Assembly: GCA_045106195.1 (NCBI GenBank)
Contig: JBGCEH010000005.1
Coordinates: 62,001 to 126,000 of the forward strand
DNA from: Granulosicoccus sp045106195
GTDB lineage: Bacteria > Pseudomonadota > Gammaproteobacteria > Granulosicoccales > Granulosicoccaceae
DNA: 64,000 nt
Direction of reading: 5' to 3'
Shown: piece by piece, positions 34,910 to 43,955 of the stretch
Layout of the letters: each line of letters starts with the position of its first letter
Position numbering within the stretch: the stretch's first letter is position 1
Program-made: the position numbers and the translations under genes
Notes under the pieces: generated by a model
Told to the model about the DNA's origin: nothing
The model's database searches: none
What the model saw: the letters and a program-made list of their open reading frames with translations, nothing else

Positions 34910-35956
34910 CTAACCGTAGCGATACGGACGCCCGGCCTTTTCCATCACTTCATTATATTGCTTGAAGATGGCAACAACCTTTGCTTTGGTTTCCGACTCG
35001 GCCGCAATTTCATCCCAGAATTTCAGCGCAGCCGTTTCCACCGTTGCCCACTCTTCATCAGGGATGGTGGTCAGTTCCATCTTCGGACCATTTACCCGCA
35101 GATCGGCCTCACCGCCCCAGTACCACCATTGTCGGTAATAATGCGAGCTATCCATGGTCAGCTTGAGAAGCTCTTGAAGATGCGGTGGCAACTCCTGGTA
35201 CTTGTCCATGTTGGCAAAGAACGATCCTGCCCAGGCACCTGATATATTGTTAGTCAGGAAGTAGTTGGTGACATCAGCCCAACCGACCGTGTAGTCCTCT
35301 GTAATACCAGACCAGGCAATGCCATCAAGCTCACCGGTTTGCACGGCAACTTCGATATCTTCCCACGGCAGACTGACAGGTACAACGCCAAACTGGCTCA
35401 TGAACCGTCCGGCTGTCGGGAAGGTAAAAACACGCTTGCCCTTCAGATCGTCAAGACTTCTTATGGGGTCTTTAGTAGCAAAATGGCAAGGATCCCATGC
35501 GCCTGCTGACAGCCACTTGACACCCACTTTTGAATATTCTTCATCCCAGATTTTGTCCAGGCCGTACTGATTGAACAGCACTGGAACATCCAGTGAATAA
35601 CGGCTGGCAAACGGAAAGTAACCGCCAAACACCGTGACTTCAGTGGGTGATGCCATGGAGTCATCGTCTGACTGTACGGCATCGATAGTGCCTTTCTGCA
35701 GGGCACGGAAAAGCTCGCCCGTGGGTACCAGCTGATCGGCAAAATACAGCTCGATCTCCATCTCGTCACCAGCAATCTTATTGAATGAATCAATAGCAGG
35801 CTTGATGACATGTTCTGCCAGAGCCGGACCTGCATAGGTCTGCAGTCGCCACTTGATCTTTGACTGGGCGTGGATAGCAGGTGCACCGAGGATAGTGCCG
35901 GTACCCACCGCAGCACCGGCAGCAGCGTTACTCAGAAACTTACGACGTGTACTCAT
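34910..35956 (-). CDS. dctP: TRAP transporter solute-binding protein (DctP family)
   Basis: A 348-residue periplasmic binding protein with a twin-arginine-like signal (STRRKFLSNAAAGAAVGTG, cleavage near IHAQS). The body has the DctP features: YFADQLVPTGELFRALQKG early, and GVKWLSAGAWDPCHFATKDP, RSLDDLKGKRVFTFPTAGRF and VQTGELDGIAWSGITEDY in the middle. The 'KRVFT..GRF' region normally carries the arginine that binds the substrate carboxylate. The gene is 109 bases downstream of dctM, a gap that holds a hairpin. Size and W-rich C-terminus fit the subgroup for 2-oxo or larger carboxylates, but the ligand is unknown. Confidence 0.9.
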   Translation of the reverse strand: MSTRRKFLSNAAAGAAVGTGTILGAPAIHAQSKIKWRLQTYAGPALAEHVIKPAIDSFNKIAGDEMEIELYFADQLVPTGELFRALQKGTIDAVQSDDDSMASPTEVTVFGGYFPFASRYSLDVPVLFNQYGLDKIWDEEYSKVGVKWLSAGAWDPCHFATKDPIRSLDDLKGKRVFTFPTAGRFMSQFGVVPVSLPWEDIEVAVQTGELDGIAWSGITEDYTVGWADVTNYFLTNNISGAWAGSFFANMDKYQELPPHLQELLKLTMDSSHYYRQWWYWGGEADLRVNGPKMELTTIPDEEWATVETAALKFWDEIAAESETKAKVVAIFKQYNEVMEKAGRPYRYG

Positions 35957-36034
35957 TTTTCTCTCCCTTCTAATAGATTGATTGAACGATATGCGTTCTC
36001 TTGGTAGATCCTCACTTCCCGATGTAGTACGACT

Positions 36035-36059
36035 TTACTGTTGACTATGTTGACAGTAA
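36035..36059. promoter_or_regulatory. Inverted repeat between dctM and dctP
   Basis: TTACTGT (36035-36041) and ACAGTAA (36053-36059) are exact reverse complements with an 11-base loop, just past the dctM stop and about 80 bases before dctP. It could be a hairpin that adjusts the ratio of binding protein to permease transcript, or an operator of a local promoter for dctP. Confidence 0.35.
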
Positions 36060-36065
36060 TCACTC

Positions 36066-37388
36066 TTATCTGGCGTACACATACTCTGGCAACCACAGCG
36101 CAATTTGTGGAAATCGCATGATAATGGCAAGACCGATAATCATAACGATGACAAACGGTACGATAGATCGGTAGATATCGCCGAGAGTCACCTCAGGTGG
36201 CGCCATGGCTCGCATGAGGAAAAGGTTGTAGCCAAAGGGTGGTGTCATATACGCGATTTGCGTTGTCATCGTGTACAAGACACCGTACCAGATAAGATCA
36301 AATCCTAGCGAATGTACCAGTGGAACATACAAAGGGGCGACGATAACCAGCATGGCCGTGTCATCCAAAAACGTTCCCATCACGATAAATGACAACTGCA
36401 TGAGTATCAGAATCGTCCACGGATTCAACCCCAATTGTTCGGTAAACAAATCCTCGATAGCACGTACAGCGCCCAGGCCATCAAATACTGCTCCAAAGCA
36501 AAGCGCCGCCATGATGATCCACATGAACATGCAACTGATGGCCAGCGTCTGCCGTACCGATGTTTCCAGCACCTCTTTGTTCATGCGGCCTTTGACAGTC
36601 GCGGCAAACAACGCCGCCAGCGCCCCAATCGCAGAGCTCTCTACCAGGCTGGTCCAGCCATTGATAAACGGCACCATCATCGCGGCAAAGATGCCAAGTG
36701 GCAAAAGCCCGGCACCCAGCAATCGAACTTTTTCTGATGTGGATACCTGTCGCTCCTCTTCTGGTAATGCCGGTCCGAGGTGCGGCTGAAATTTGCATCT
36801 GATAACGATGTAGATGACGAACATGGCCGCCATCATCAATCCGGGTAGCACACCGGCCAGCCATAATTGTCCCACTGGCTGCCGCGCTATCATGGCGTAC
36901 AGAACGAGCACAACGGAAGGTGGAACCAGTATCCCCAGTGAAGAGCCTGCCTGGACCACACCAGTCACCATCTGTTTGTCATAGCCTCGCCGCAACAATT
37001 CGGGAAGCGCAATGGTGGCACCGATTGCCATGCCTGCAACCGACAGTCCGTTCATGGCAGACACCAGCACCATAAGCCCGATAGTACCAATGGCCAGCCC
37101 GCCATTCAGGGAGCCCATCCAAACATGAAACATGCGATAAAGGTCGTCAGCCAGCCCCGACTCAGAAAGCACATACCCCATGAAAATAAACATGGGCAAC
37201 GTCAGCAGGGGGTACCACTTCATCAGTTTCATGGCAGCGGAAAACGCAAAATCCGACCCGCCAGTGCCATAGAGCGCTAAAGCTGCGATAACACCAACTG
37301 CACCGATAGCCGCAAATACCCGTTGCCCCGTCAGCAACATCAGCATCATGGACGAAAACATGGTGAGGGCGATAAGTTCGTACGACAT
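36066..37388 (-). CDS. dctM: TRAP transporter large permease (DctM family)
   Basis: The 440-residue membrane protein has about twelve transmembrane segments and the DctM signatures LPMFIFMGYVLSESGLADDL, GLMVLVSAMNGLSVAGMAIG, GSSLGILVPPSVVLVLYAMI and MGTFLDDTAMLVIVAPLYVP. It forms the Na+-coupled transport channel with DctQ. It lies 35 bases after dctQ and before dctP, the Q-M-P order. Confidence 0.93.
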   Translation of the reverse strand: MSYELIALTMFSSMMLMLLTGQRVFAAIGAVGVIAALALYGTGGSDFAFSAAMKLMKWYPLLTLPMFIFMGYVLSESGLADDLYRMFHVWMGSLNGGLAIGTIGLMVLVSAMNGLSVAGMAIGATIALPELLRRGYDKQMVTGVVQAGSSLGILVPPSVVLVLYAMIARQPVGQLWLAGVLPGLMMAAMFVIYIVIRCKFQPHLGPALPEEERQVSTSEKVRLLGAGLLPLGIFAAMMVPFINGWTSLVESSAIGALAALFAATVKGRMNKEVLETSVRQTLAISCMFMWIIMAALCFGAVFDGLGAVRAIEDLFTEQLGLNPWTILILMQLSFIVMGTFLDDTAMLVIVAPLYVPLVHSLGFDLIWYGVLYTMTTQIAYMTPPFGYNLFLMRAMAPPEVTLGDIYRSIVPFVIVMIIGLAIIMRFPQIALWLPEYVYAR

Positions 37389-37423
37389 CTAGCAACCCAC
37401 CCGTGTAATAGTTGAATACAGCA

Positions 37424-37945
37424 CTACAGAGTGACCTTGCGAATGCGGGCTATGTCCTTGATCAACTCTGCGAGTGCCTGCATAAGCATCAGAAAGACAC
37501 CAATGCACATCAGGGATTTAACCGGCCACATGTAAGGGCGCCACGCACTGGGGCTACGCTCCTTGTACTCAAGAGAATAAGCCAGACTCTCAATCCCGCC
37601 ATACAGAAGGACGCCGAGGTAGATGAGCAGAAAAATAACGGTAAAGGCGTCCACCCAGGCCTTTTGCAGATCTGACCAGCTTCCGTACAGCAGATCCATC
37701 CGCACGTTGGACCCCATTTGCATGGCATAGGGGCCGCCTAACAGAAAATAGGCGACCATCGAAAACTGGGCAAGCTCCAGTGTCCACAACGAGGGTAGAA
37801 AGAACGTCTTGGATACGGAAGACCAAAGCAAGATGCCAATCATCACGAAGATGAAATACATCATGACCCGCCCAAGACGATAGTTGATGGCTTCAACCAC
37901 CCTGACAAATCTGGAAAAGAATACTGGCATAAGGCTCGCGAACAT
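37424..37945 (-). CDS. dctQ: TRAP transporter small permease (DctQ family)
   Basis: The 173-residue protein has four predicted transmembrane helices (YFIFVMIGILLWSSVSKTF first) and the family hallmark segment GGPYAMQMGSNVRMDLLYGSW between helices 2 and 3. The C-terminus ends in a helix with PVKSLMCIGVFLMLMQALAELI. It leads the TRAP-ligase-dehydrogenase run on the minus strand, 54 bases after a small membrane protein gene that ends the cbb3 block; whether they are co-transcribed is not clear. Confidence 0.92.
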   Translation of the reverse strand: MFASLMPVFFSRFVRVVEAINYRLGRVMMYFIFVMIGILLWSSVSKTFFLPSLWTLELAQFSMVAYFLLGGPYAMQMGSNVRMDLLYGSWSDLQKAWVDAFTVIFLLIYLGVLLYGGIESLAYSLEYKERSPSAWRPYMWPVKSLMCIGVFLMLMQALAELIKDIARIRKVTL

Positions 37946-37999
37946 GATCCGTGACCGGATAGTGTGACGAGTAGGCTTACTGTGTCAAGTTTTCATCAC

Positions 38000-38332
38000 T
38001 CACATCCTGCCTGAAGGCGTCTCGGTAGTGGCCAGAAACCAGGTCATGGCGCACGCCAGAGTATACACAACCCAGAACAGTAGAAAGCCTGCCGTATAGA
38101 CAGATTCCGGGCTGTCGAGCAAGTCGTTATGCGCCCAGTCGATCTGCATGGGATCGATCATTGAAAAGACAAAACCTACGGTAAGCGCTGCCCCGAGAAA
38201 AGCGGGCCAAAGCACTTGCATGAGACAACGTACCCACAGCTTTCGACCAGGATCCGGTACTGCACGCAAGCCAATGGTTACATTCCGATCAGCGGTATCG
38301 ACTATCGGCTTCTCTTCCAGCTCACCCTTCAT
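38000..38332 (-). CDS. Conserved two-helix membrane protein of unknown function
   Basis: The 110-residue protein starts at an ATG (38330-38332) with GGAGGAG nine bases upstream; a GTG 14 codons earlier has no such site. It has a charged cytoplasmic N-terminus with a CLMQVLWPAFLGAALTVGF helix, a loop with SMIDPMQIDW, and a second helix (AGFLLFWVVYTLACAMTWFL). Proteins of this look sit near cytochrome oxidase maturation genes in other gammaproteobacteria, but I know no function. It follows ccoH by about 75 bases on the same strand, so a link to cbb3 oxidase assembly or to the next TRAP genes are both possible. Confidence 0.7.
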   Translation of the reverse strand: MKGELEEKPIVDTADRNVTIGLRAVPDPGRKLWVRCLMQVLWPAFLGAALTVGFVFSMIDPMQIDWAHNDLLDSPESVYTAGFLLFWVVYTLACAMTWFLATTETPSGRM

Positions 38333-38407
38333 TGAATCGGACTCCTCCCAACGCGTGTGTGCCTTCGCCTGCACCGTGTGATGCGGACGGTATTGCTACA
38401 GCCCCGC

Positions 38408-39067
38408 TCATTGAAACAGATCACGACTAAATACCTTATGGGGTTCAGGTGCGCGGATGTTGATGGCCTGCCTGCTCTCGAAACCGACAAGTTTGCTGGT
38501 TAACCGCCAATCTCCTTCTGACAACATCGCTTGCCCTTCATTCTCAAGTATTGTCCGCATAGGCTCTATATGCAAACGGAACTTGCCCTGAACAGGCAGG
38601 GTGACCCCCGGTGCGATATAGCGACTAGCGCCAATGAACTGCAGAGTGGTGTCACCATCGCGTGTCTCTTGTGTCACATGCACCCAGCGTAGTCTGAGTG
38701 AGTCGGGCATTTCAAACGCCAGCTCAGCTGAAAGTGCATCGGATTCAAGCCCTTCCGGCAACTCCTTGGGCGTATCCTGACCCAGCTCCAGTACAAGCCC
38801 TTCTGAACTTTGTGTAACAACCGCATCAAGCCCCAGCACGCTAGCGAGCCGGTCACGTTCGATACGCACGTTGTACGCTTTGCCCTCCTTGTAGTAGTCA
38901 TCAACCACCAGCGAGTTATTGGCATTGAGAGCCAGATACAGCATGCCACTGCCAAGACAGACGGAGACAAGCGGTATGCTGATCAGGAACCAGGGCCATC
39001 CGTAGCGATACCACGGAAGACTCTGTTCGCAGAGCTCGTTTTGACTAGCGATAATTGTACTCATCAT
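38408..39067 (-). CDS. ccoH: FixH/CcoH family protein, cbb3 oxidase assembly
   Basis: CcoH is a one-helix membrane protein needed for maturation of cbb3 cytochrome oxidase. The 219-residue product has the signature PWYRYGWPWFLISIPLVSVCLG (transmembrane helix, about 19-45) and VVDDYYKEGKAYNVRIERDR just after it, the hallmark of FixH. The rest is a periplasmic domain with the typical GxWRLTSKL ending. It overlaps ccoG by four bases (ATGA). Confidence 0.9.
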   Translation of the reverse strand: MMSTIIASQNELCEQSLPWYRYGWPWFLISIPLVSVCLGSGMLYLALNANNSLVVDDYYKEGKAYNVRIERDRLASVLGLDAVVTQSSEGLVLELGQDTPKELPEGLESDALSAELAFEMPDSLRLRWVHVTQETRDGDTTLQFIGASRYIAPGVTLPVQGKFRLHIEPMRTILENEGQAMLSEGDWRLTSKLVGFESRQAINIRAPEPHKVFSRDLFQ

Positions 39068-40488
39068 TTATCCAGGCCGGGAAACAGGTTCGGTAGAAAG
39101 AAAGAGGCTTTGGCACGCTGAACGATAGTTGGATCATCTTCCGCAGTTACCAGGAATTCGATACGATTGCTACCCGCCGGCCCTGAGTGAGGCTCGGCTC
39201 TTACCCTGACGGCAATCAATCTATTTGATGCGGGCGCGACCACCATCCGGGTTTCAGAATCAATGCGCAACGTTGGCAAGCCTTCGACGCTGATGTCAAA
39301 GCTGCGTTCCTTTTCCACACTATTGATAAGCATGACACGATAAACGTTTTCGATGACGCCATTCTTGACCTCTCGAGACAAGGCTCCTCGATCACGCATG
39401 ACATCAACTTTCAATGGCGCGCGCGTCAGTATATGTCCGAACAGCAACGCGGTAACACTCAACAGGATAACCGAGTATACAAGCACGCGTGGACGAAAAA
39501 CCCGCCGCCACAACTGAGCACGCGTCCACCCGTTTTCCATCCCGTTGAGCGTGTCGTAGCGTATCAGCCCGACAGGATTACCAACCTTCGCCATAACCTG
39601 ATCACAGGCATCGATACAGGCAGCACAACCGATGCACTCATACTGCTGACCGTCCCGAATGTCGATACCGGTAGGACACACCTGCACACATAAACTGCAG
39701 TCCACACAATCACCCTTGCCGTCGGCGCCACGCTTTTTCGATTTCGCTCCACGAGGCTCGCCTCGTGTCGGATTGTAGGTAATAACCCAGGTATCCTTGT
39801 CAAACATGACGCCCTGGAAGCGGGCATAGGGACACATGTACTTGCAGACCTGCTCGCGCAGAATTCCGGCATTGCCATAGGTGGCAAAACCGTAGAACAC
39901 GATCCAGAACGTCTGCCAGGGCCCCAGTGAAAAGGAAGCAATCTGACCTATCTGGTCGCGGATTGGCGTGAAATAACCAACAAAGGTAAACCCTGTCCAA
40001 AGAGCAACCAGAATCCACAACCCCTGCTTGGTTGCTTTCAGCCGAAACTTCCGACCCGACATTCCCGCCGCATCAAGTTTCATCTGGCGCGCACGATCTC
40101 CCTCAACCTGCCGTTCGATCCACATGAAAATTTCTGTGTAGACCGTTTGAGGGCAAGCGTAACCGCACCATAGACGTCCTGCCACTGTGGTAAATAAAAA
40201 CAGCGACATGGCTGAAATGATCAGCAATGCAGTCAGGTAGATGAAATCCTGTGGGTAAAGTACAAGCCCGAAGATATGGAATTTTCGGGCTGCCAGATCA
40301 AACAATACAGCTTGCCTGCCATTCCATAAAAACCATGGCAATCCATAAAAAAGAACCTGGGTAAACCAGACCAGTATCCAGCGCCACCGGGCAAACACTC
40401 CGGTCACTGATCGCATGTACACCTTGCGGCGCACCTCAAGCAGCATATGCTCCTGCTTCATGCCCGTTGGCGCGTTAGAACCAGCCAT
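39064..40488 (-). CDS. ccoG: Cytochrome c oxidase accessory protein CcoG (FixG/RdxA)
   Basis: CcoG is a membrane ferredoxin thought to reduce copper during cbb3 oxidase assembly. The 474-residue protein has about five transmembrane helices, a FWCGYACPQTVYTE-like segment (GRLWCGYACPQTVYTEIF) and two four-cysteine 4Fe-4S motifs: CVDCSLCVQVCPTGID and CIGCAACIDACDQVM. The C-terminal ~120 residues are an extracytoplasmic IG-like domain. It follows ccoP by 71 bases and overlaps ccoH. Confidence 0.94.
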   Translation of the reverse strand: MAGSNAPTGMKQEHMLLEVRRKVYMRSVTGVFARWRWILVWFTQVLFYGLPWFLWNGRQAVLFDLAARKFHIFGLVLYPQDFIYLTALLIISAMSLFLFTTVAGRLWCGYACPQTVYTEIFMWIERQVEGDRARQMKLDAAGMSGRKFRLKATKQGLWILVALWTGFTFVGYFTPIRDQIGQIASFSLGPWQTFWIVFYGFATYGNAGILREQVCKYMCPYARFQGVMFDKDTWVITYNPTRGEPRGAKSKKRGADGKGDCVDCSLCVQVCPTGIDIRDGQQYECIGCAACIDACDQVMAKVGNPVGLIRYDTLNGMENGWTRAQLWRRVFRPRVLVYSVILLSVTALLFGHILTRAPLKVDVMRDRGALSREVKNGVIENVYRVMLINSVEKERSFDISVEGLPTLRIDSETRMVVAPASNRLIAVRVRAEPHSGPAGSNRIEFLVTAEDDPTIVQRAKASFFLPNLFPGLDK

Positions 40489-40559
40489 TGTAAACCGTTA
40501 CTCCAGTGACCATTTCCCAGCTCAAGACAATACAAGCCGGGAACATGAAGCTCTCTATC

Positions 40560-41495
40560 CTAGTTAGCTGTGGATGCCTGCTCAGGCGTGTTTGAAAGGC
40601 TCCAGATGTAGGCAGCCAGAACATGCGCCTTACCTTCACCAAGTAACTCACCAAATGCTGGCATCTTGTTATTGAAGCCATTATTGATAGCGTACCTGAC
40701 CGAGTTCAGCGATCCACCATACAACCAGATATCGTCAGTCAGGTTTGGTGCACCGATAGCTGCCAATCCTTGCCCATCGGCACCATGGCAGGCAGCACAC
40801 ACTGCATACTTGGTTTTGCCGATAGCCGCCAGGTCAGCATCATGATTACTGCCCGACAGTGACAGTATGTAGTTGGCAACGGCATCGACATCCGCCTCTG
40901 TGTTACCGATAGCTGCTGCCATCGCAGGCATGATGGCATTTCGGCCATTGAGAATCGTATGCTTGATATAGGTAGGGTCACCCGCACCTAACCAGTCGTT
41001 ATCTGACAAATTGGGGAATGAGGGCCCGCCACGCGCATCCGAGCCGTGACATTGGCTGCAATAGTTAAGATACAGCCGTTCACCCATCTCGTGCGCCTCT
41101 ACCGTGGCTGCTACCAGTGGTATTTCCTGCGATAGGTAACCTGCAAACAAAGGCTCTGCAACCGCATCTATTCTGGCCACTTCCTCCACATACTGACCCG
41201 CCGAAGACCACTTGAGTGACCCTTTGAAATCACCCAGACCAGGATACAGAATGACGTATATCATGCCGAAAATACAGGTGATAAAGAACAGATACAACCA
41301 CCAGCGCGGCAATGGATTATTCAGCTCTTCAAGATCATCATCCCAGATGTGCCCAGTAGTACCCACTTCGCCATCGACAGGATCTGGCAGTTTGGCGCGC
41401 GACACCTTCCAGGCAAGCCAGTAACACAGAATGATGGAGATAATGGTACCAAGCGCCACAAAAAGCGCCCAGCCATCACTGACAAAATCAGCCAT
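40560..41495 (-). CDS. ccoP: cbb3-type cytochrome c oxidase subunit III (dihaem)
   Basis: CcoP is the dihaem cytochrome c that delivers electrons to CcoO/CcoN. The 311-residue protein has two N-terminal transmembrane helices (about 8-28 and 63-85, the latter preceded by ELNNPLPRWWLYLFF, a strong family marker). Two haem c sites, CSQCH and CAACH, follow. It is separated from ccoQ by 48 bases in the standard NOQP order. Confidence 0.96.
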   Translation of the reverse strand: MADFVSDGWALFVALGTIISIILCYWLAWKVSRAKLPDPVDGEVGTTGHIWDDDLEELNNPLPRWWLYLFFITCIFGMIYVILYPGLGDFKGSLKWSSAGQYVEEVARIDAVAEPLFAGYLSQEIPLVAATVEAHEMGERLYLNYCSQCHGSDARGGPSFPNLSDNDWLGAGDPTYIKHTILNGRNAIMPAMAAAIGNTEADVDAVANYILSLSGSNHDADLAAIGKTKYAVCAACHGADGQGLAAIGAPNLTDDIWLYGGSLNSVRYAINNGFNNKMPAFGELLGEGKAHVLAAYIWSLSNTPEQASTAN

Positions 41496-41543
41496 AAGAC
41501 TTCTCCGGGGACAACGACCTTACAATATGAACAAGTAGGTTTC

Positions 41544-41723
41544 TCACTGCACATGATCTGCGTGTTTGACCGTTCTCTGCTGTATGTCATCATCAGCAAA
41601 GGGAAGATTGGCAGCCTCATCAAAACGCTCTTTCTGTCGTGCGCTATATGCCCAGAACACAATGCCGAGAAAAGCAAAAAACAGAACAACCGTTATGATG
41701 ACGCGTAGATCGTTAGCATCCAT
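41544..41723 (-). CDS. ccoQ: cbb3-type cytochrome c oxidase subunit CcoQ
   Basis: A 59-residue reading frame between ccoO and ccoP encodes MDANDLRVIITVVLFFAFLG, then a short W/Y-rich stretch (IVFWAYSARQKERFDEAANL) and an acidic end (PFADDDIQQ). One transmembrane helix followed by the ARQKxRFDEAANLPF motif is characteristic of CcoQ/FixQ. Its ATG shares one base with the ccoO stop (TAATG), so the two are translationally coupled. CcoQ stabilises the interaction of CcoP with the core. Confidence 0.92.
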   Translation of the reverse strand: MDANDLRVIITVVLFFAFLGIVFWAYSARQKERFDEAANLPFADDDIQQRTVKHADHVQ

Positions 41724-42337
41724 TATTGTGCTCCTCTACCGGCTGTACCCAATACCTGCAAATAGGCAATGATTGCATCCAGCTCATTTTTGCCCTCAAG
41801 CATGGCAGGACCGCCGTCGACCTGTTCATCCGTGTACGGATGTCCCAGCATGCGTAAAGCATTCATCTTGCTCGTCACTTTGTCCGGATTAAGCTCAGAT
41901 TTGGCAAGCCATGGATAGGACGGCATGATCGACTCCGGCACTACATCACGTGGGTTGTTCATATGAACCTTGTGCCACTCATCGCTATATCGACCACCTA
42001 CCCGGGCAAGGTCGGGACCGGTACGCTTGCTTCCCCACTGAAAGGGTCGATCGTAAACAAACTCGCCGGCGACCGAGTACGGTCCGTAACGTTCAGTCTC
42101 TGCACGAAAGGGACGAATCATCTGCGAATGACAGTTGTAGCAACCTTCACGCACATAGATATCACGCCCCGTCAACTGAAGCGCATCATAGGGTTCGAGC
42201 CCTGCGACGGGTTCAGTTGTGGACTTCTGATAGAACAACGGTACAATCTCGACAAGACCACCAACTGATACTGTCAGGATAATCAGAACCATCATGACAC
42301 CGATGTTCTTCTCGACTAGCTCGTGTGTACATTTCAT
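41723..42337 (-). CDS. ccoO: cbb3-type cytochrome c oxidase subunit II (monohaem)
   Basis: CcoO is the membrane-anchored monohaem cytochrome c of cbb3 oxidase. The 204-residue protein has one N-terminal helix (NIGVMMVLIILTVSVGGLVE) and a single haem site in REGCYNCHSQMIRPF, with the expected downstream DLARVGGRYSDEWH and WLAKSELN methionine/histidine-rich region. It lies 22 bases after ccoN. Confidence 0.96.
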   Translation of the reverse strand: MKCTHELVEKNIGVMMVLIILTVSVGGLVEIVPLFYQKSTTEPVAGLEPYDALQLTGRDIYVREGCYNCHSQMIRPFRAETERYGPYSVAGEFVYDRPFQWGSKRTGPDLARVGGRYSDEWHKVHMNNPRDVVPESIMPSYPWLAKSELNPDKVTSKMNALRMLGHPYTDEQVDGGPAMLEGKNELDAIIAYLQVLGTAGRGAQ

Positions 42338-42359
42338 GTTTTCTTATATCTCCGGCTGA

Positions 42360-43865
42360 TCAAGGCTGTGCAACAGGCTGGGCCGTTGAAACATAGCCTT
42401 TACCGATACCGGGAATTTTTGCCTCAACCTGAGCACCGCCCCGGATAGTCATGAACATGTTGTAGCTCATCACCAGCATGCCACCCAGATACAACAAACC
42501 GCCAAAAAAGCGCATGACGTAGTAGGGGTGAGTTGCCTTTACCGCTTCGATAAAGGCATAGACAAGCGTGCCGTCAGGGTTGGTTGCACGCCACATCAGA
42601 CCCTGCATGACGCCGGCAATCCACATGGACGCTATGTACAACACGATTCCCAAAGTCGAAATCCAGAAGTGGATTTCAATCAGTTTGACACTGTGCATCT
42701 GCGAGCGTCCAAACAGCCGCGGTAGCAAGTAGTAGATCGATCCCATCGAGATCATGCCTACCCAGCCCAGCGCACCAGAATGTACATGACCGATAGTCCA
42801 GTCCGTGTAGTGAGACAGTGCATTCACCGTCTTGATAGACATCATCGGCCCTTCAAACGTTGACATGCCATAGAACGAGAGAGAGACAATCAGGAATTTC
42901 AGGATCGGATCGGTGCGCAGCTTATGCCAGGCTCCTGACAACGTCATGATGCCGTTGATCATGCCACCCCAACTGGGAGCAAGCAGGATCAATGAGAACA
43001 CCATGCCCACTGACTGAGTCCAGTCTGGTAAAGCGGTGTAGTGAAGGTGATGCGGACCTGCCCACATATAGGTAAAAATCAGCGCCCAGAAATGCACAAT
43101 GGACAACCGGTACGAATAGATAGGACGACCTGCCTGTTTGGGAATGAAGTAGTACATCATTCCGAGAAAACCTGCTGTCAGGAAGAAACCCACAGCGTTG
43201 TGCCCGTACCACCACTGAATCATGGCATCCTGTACCCCTGCATAGGCTGAATAACTCTTGCCTATGGACACTGGAATGGCAGCACTATTGACGATGTGCA
43301 GAATGGCAACAGTAAGAATGAAAGCGCCATAGCACCAGTTGGCCACATAGATATGCGGCACTTTGCGCTTGATGATGGTGCCAAAAAACACTAGCGCATA
43401 AGACACCCAAACGGCAGCAATCAGCAGATCAATGGGCCACTCAAGCTCTGCGTACTCCTTGCCCTGTGTCATGCCCAAAGGCAGCGTTATTGCAGCAGCA
43501 AGAATGACCACTTGCCAGCCCCAGAAGGTGAACGGCACTAGCACACCACCCCATAGCCTCGCCTGACAAGTCCGTTGCACTACGTAGTATGAGGTGGCAA
43601 ACAGGGCGCTACCGCCAAAGGCGAAGATAACCGCATTGGTGTGGAGCGGACGCAGACGTCCAAAGCTGAACCAGGGCACGCCACCGTTGAGCGAAGGCCA
43701 GGTAAGCTGAGCGGCGATGATCACGCCAACCAGCATGCCTACCACACCCCAGATAACAGTCATGACGGAAAACTGCCTGACTACTTTGTAGTTGTAGGTT
43801 TCATCAAACCCGACTGCCTCAGAGGATCCTGCCTCTGCAGCCACTTCATTCATTGTCGTACTCAT
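42360..43865 (-). CDS. ccoN: cbb3-type cytochrome c oxidase subunit I
   Basis: CcoN is the catalytic haem-copper subunit of the high-affinity cbb3 oxidase. The 501-residue protein has about twelve transmembrane helices and the key residues: RPLHTNAVIFAFGGS with a low-spin haem histidine, QWWYGHNAVGFFLTAGFLG with the CuB histidine and Tyr of the covalent pair family, GPHHLHYTALPDW, and HYTDWTIGHVHSGALGW. It is the first gene of ccoNOQP-ccoG-ccoH, all on the minus strand with tight spacing, and is preceded by an FNR/Anr box. Confidence 0.97.
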   Translation of the reverse strand: MSTTMNEVAAEAGSSEAVGFDETYNYKVVRQFSVMTVIWGVVGMLVGVIIAAQLTWPSLNGGVPWFSFGRLRPLHTNAVIFAFGGSALFATSYYVVQRTCQARLWGGVLVPFTFWGWQVVILAAAITLPLGMTQGKEYAELEWPIDLLIAAVWVSYALVFFGTIIKRKVPHIYVANWCYGAFILTVAILHIVNSAAIPVSIGKSYSAYAGVQDAMIQWWYGHNAVGFFLTAGFLGMMYYFIPKQAGRPIYSYRLSIVHFWALIFTYMWAGPHHLHYTALPDWTQSVGMVFSLILLAPSWGGMINGIMTLSGAWHKLRTDPILKFLIVSLSFYGMSTFEGPMMSIKTVNALSHYTDWTIGHVHSGALGWVGMISMGSIYYLLPRLFGRSQMHSVKLIEIHFWISTLGIVLYIASMWIAGVMQGLMWRATNPDGTLVYAFIEAVKATHPYYVMRFFGGLLYLGGMLVMSYNMFMTIRGGAQVEAKIPGIGKGYVSTAQPVAQP

Positions 43866-43955
43866 ACAACGCCCTCAAGCGAGAAATTCAAGAAAGCCTT
43901 AGGTTCGTTTACACCTGCAATCAAAATACTAGCCGGCCTCAAAACTCTTAATCAG

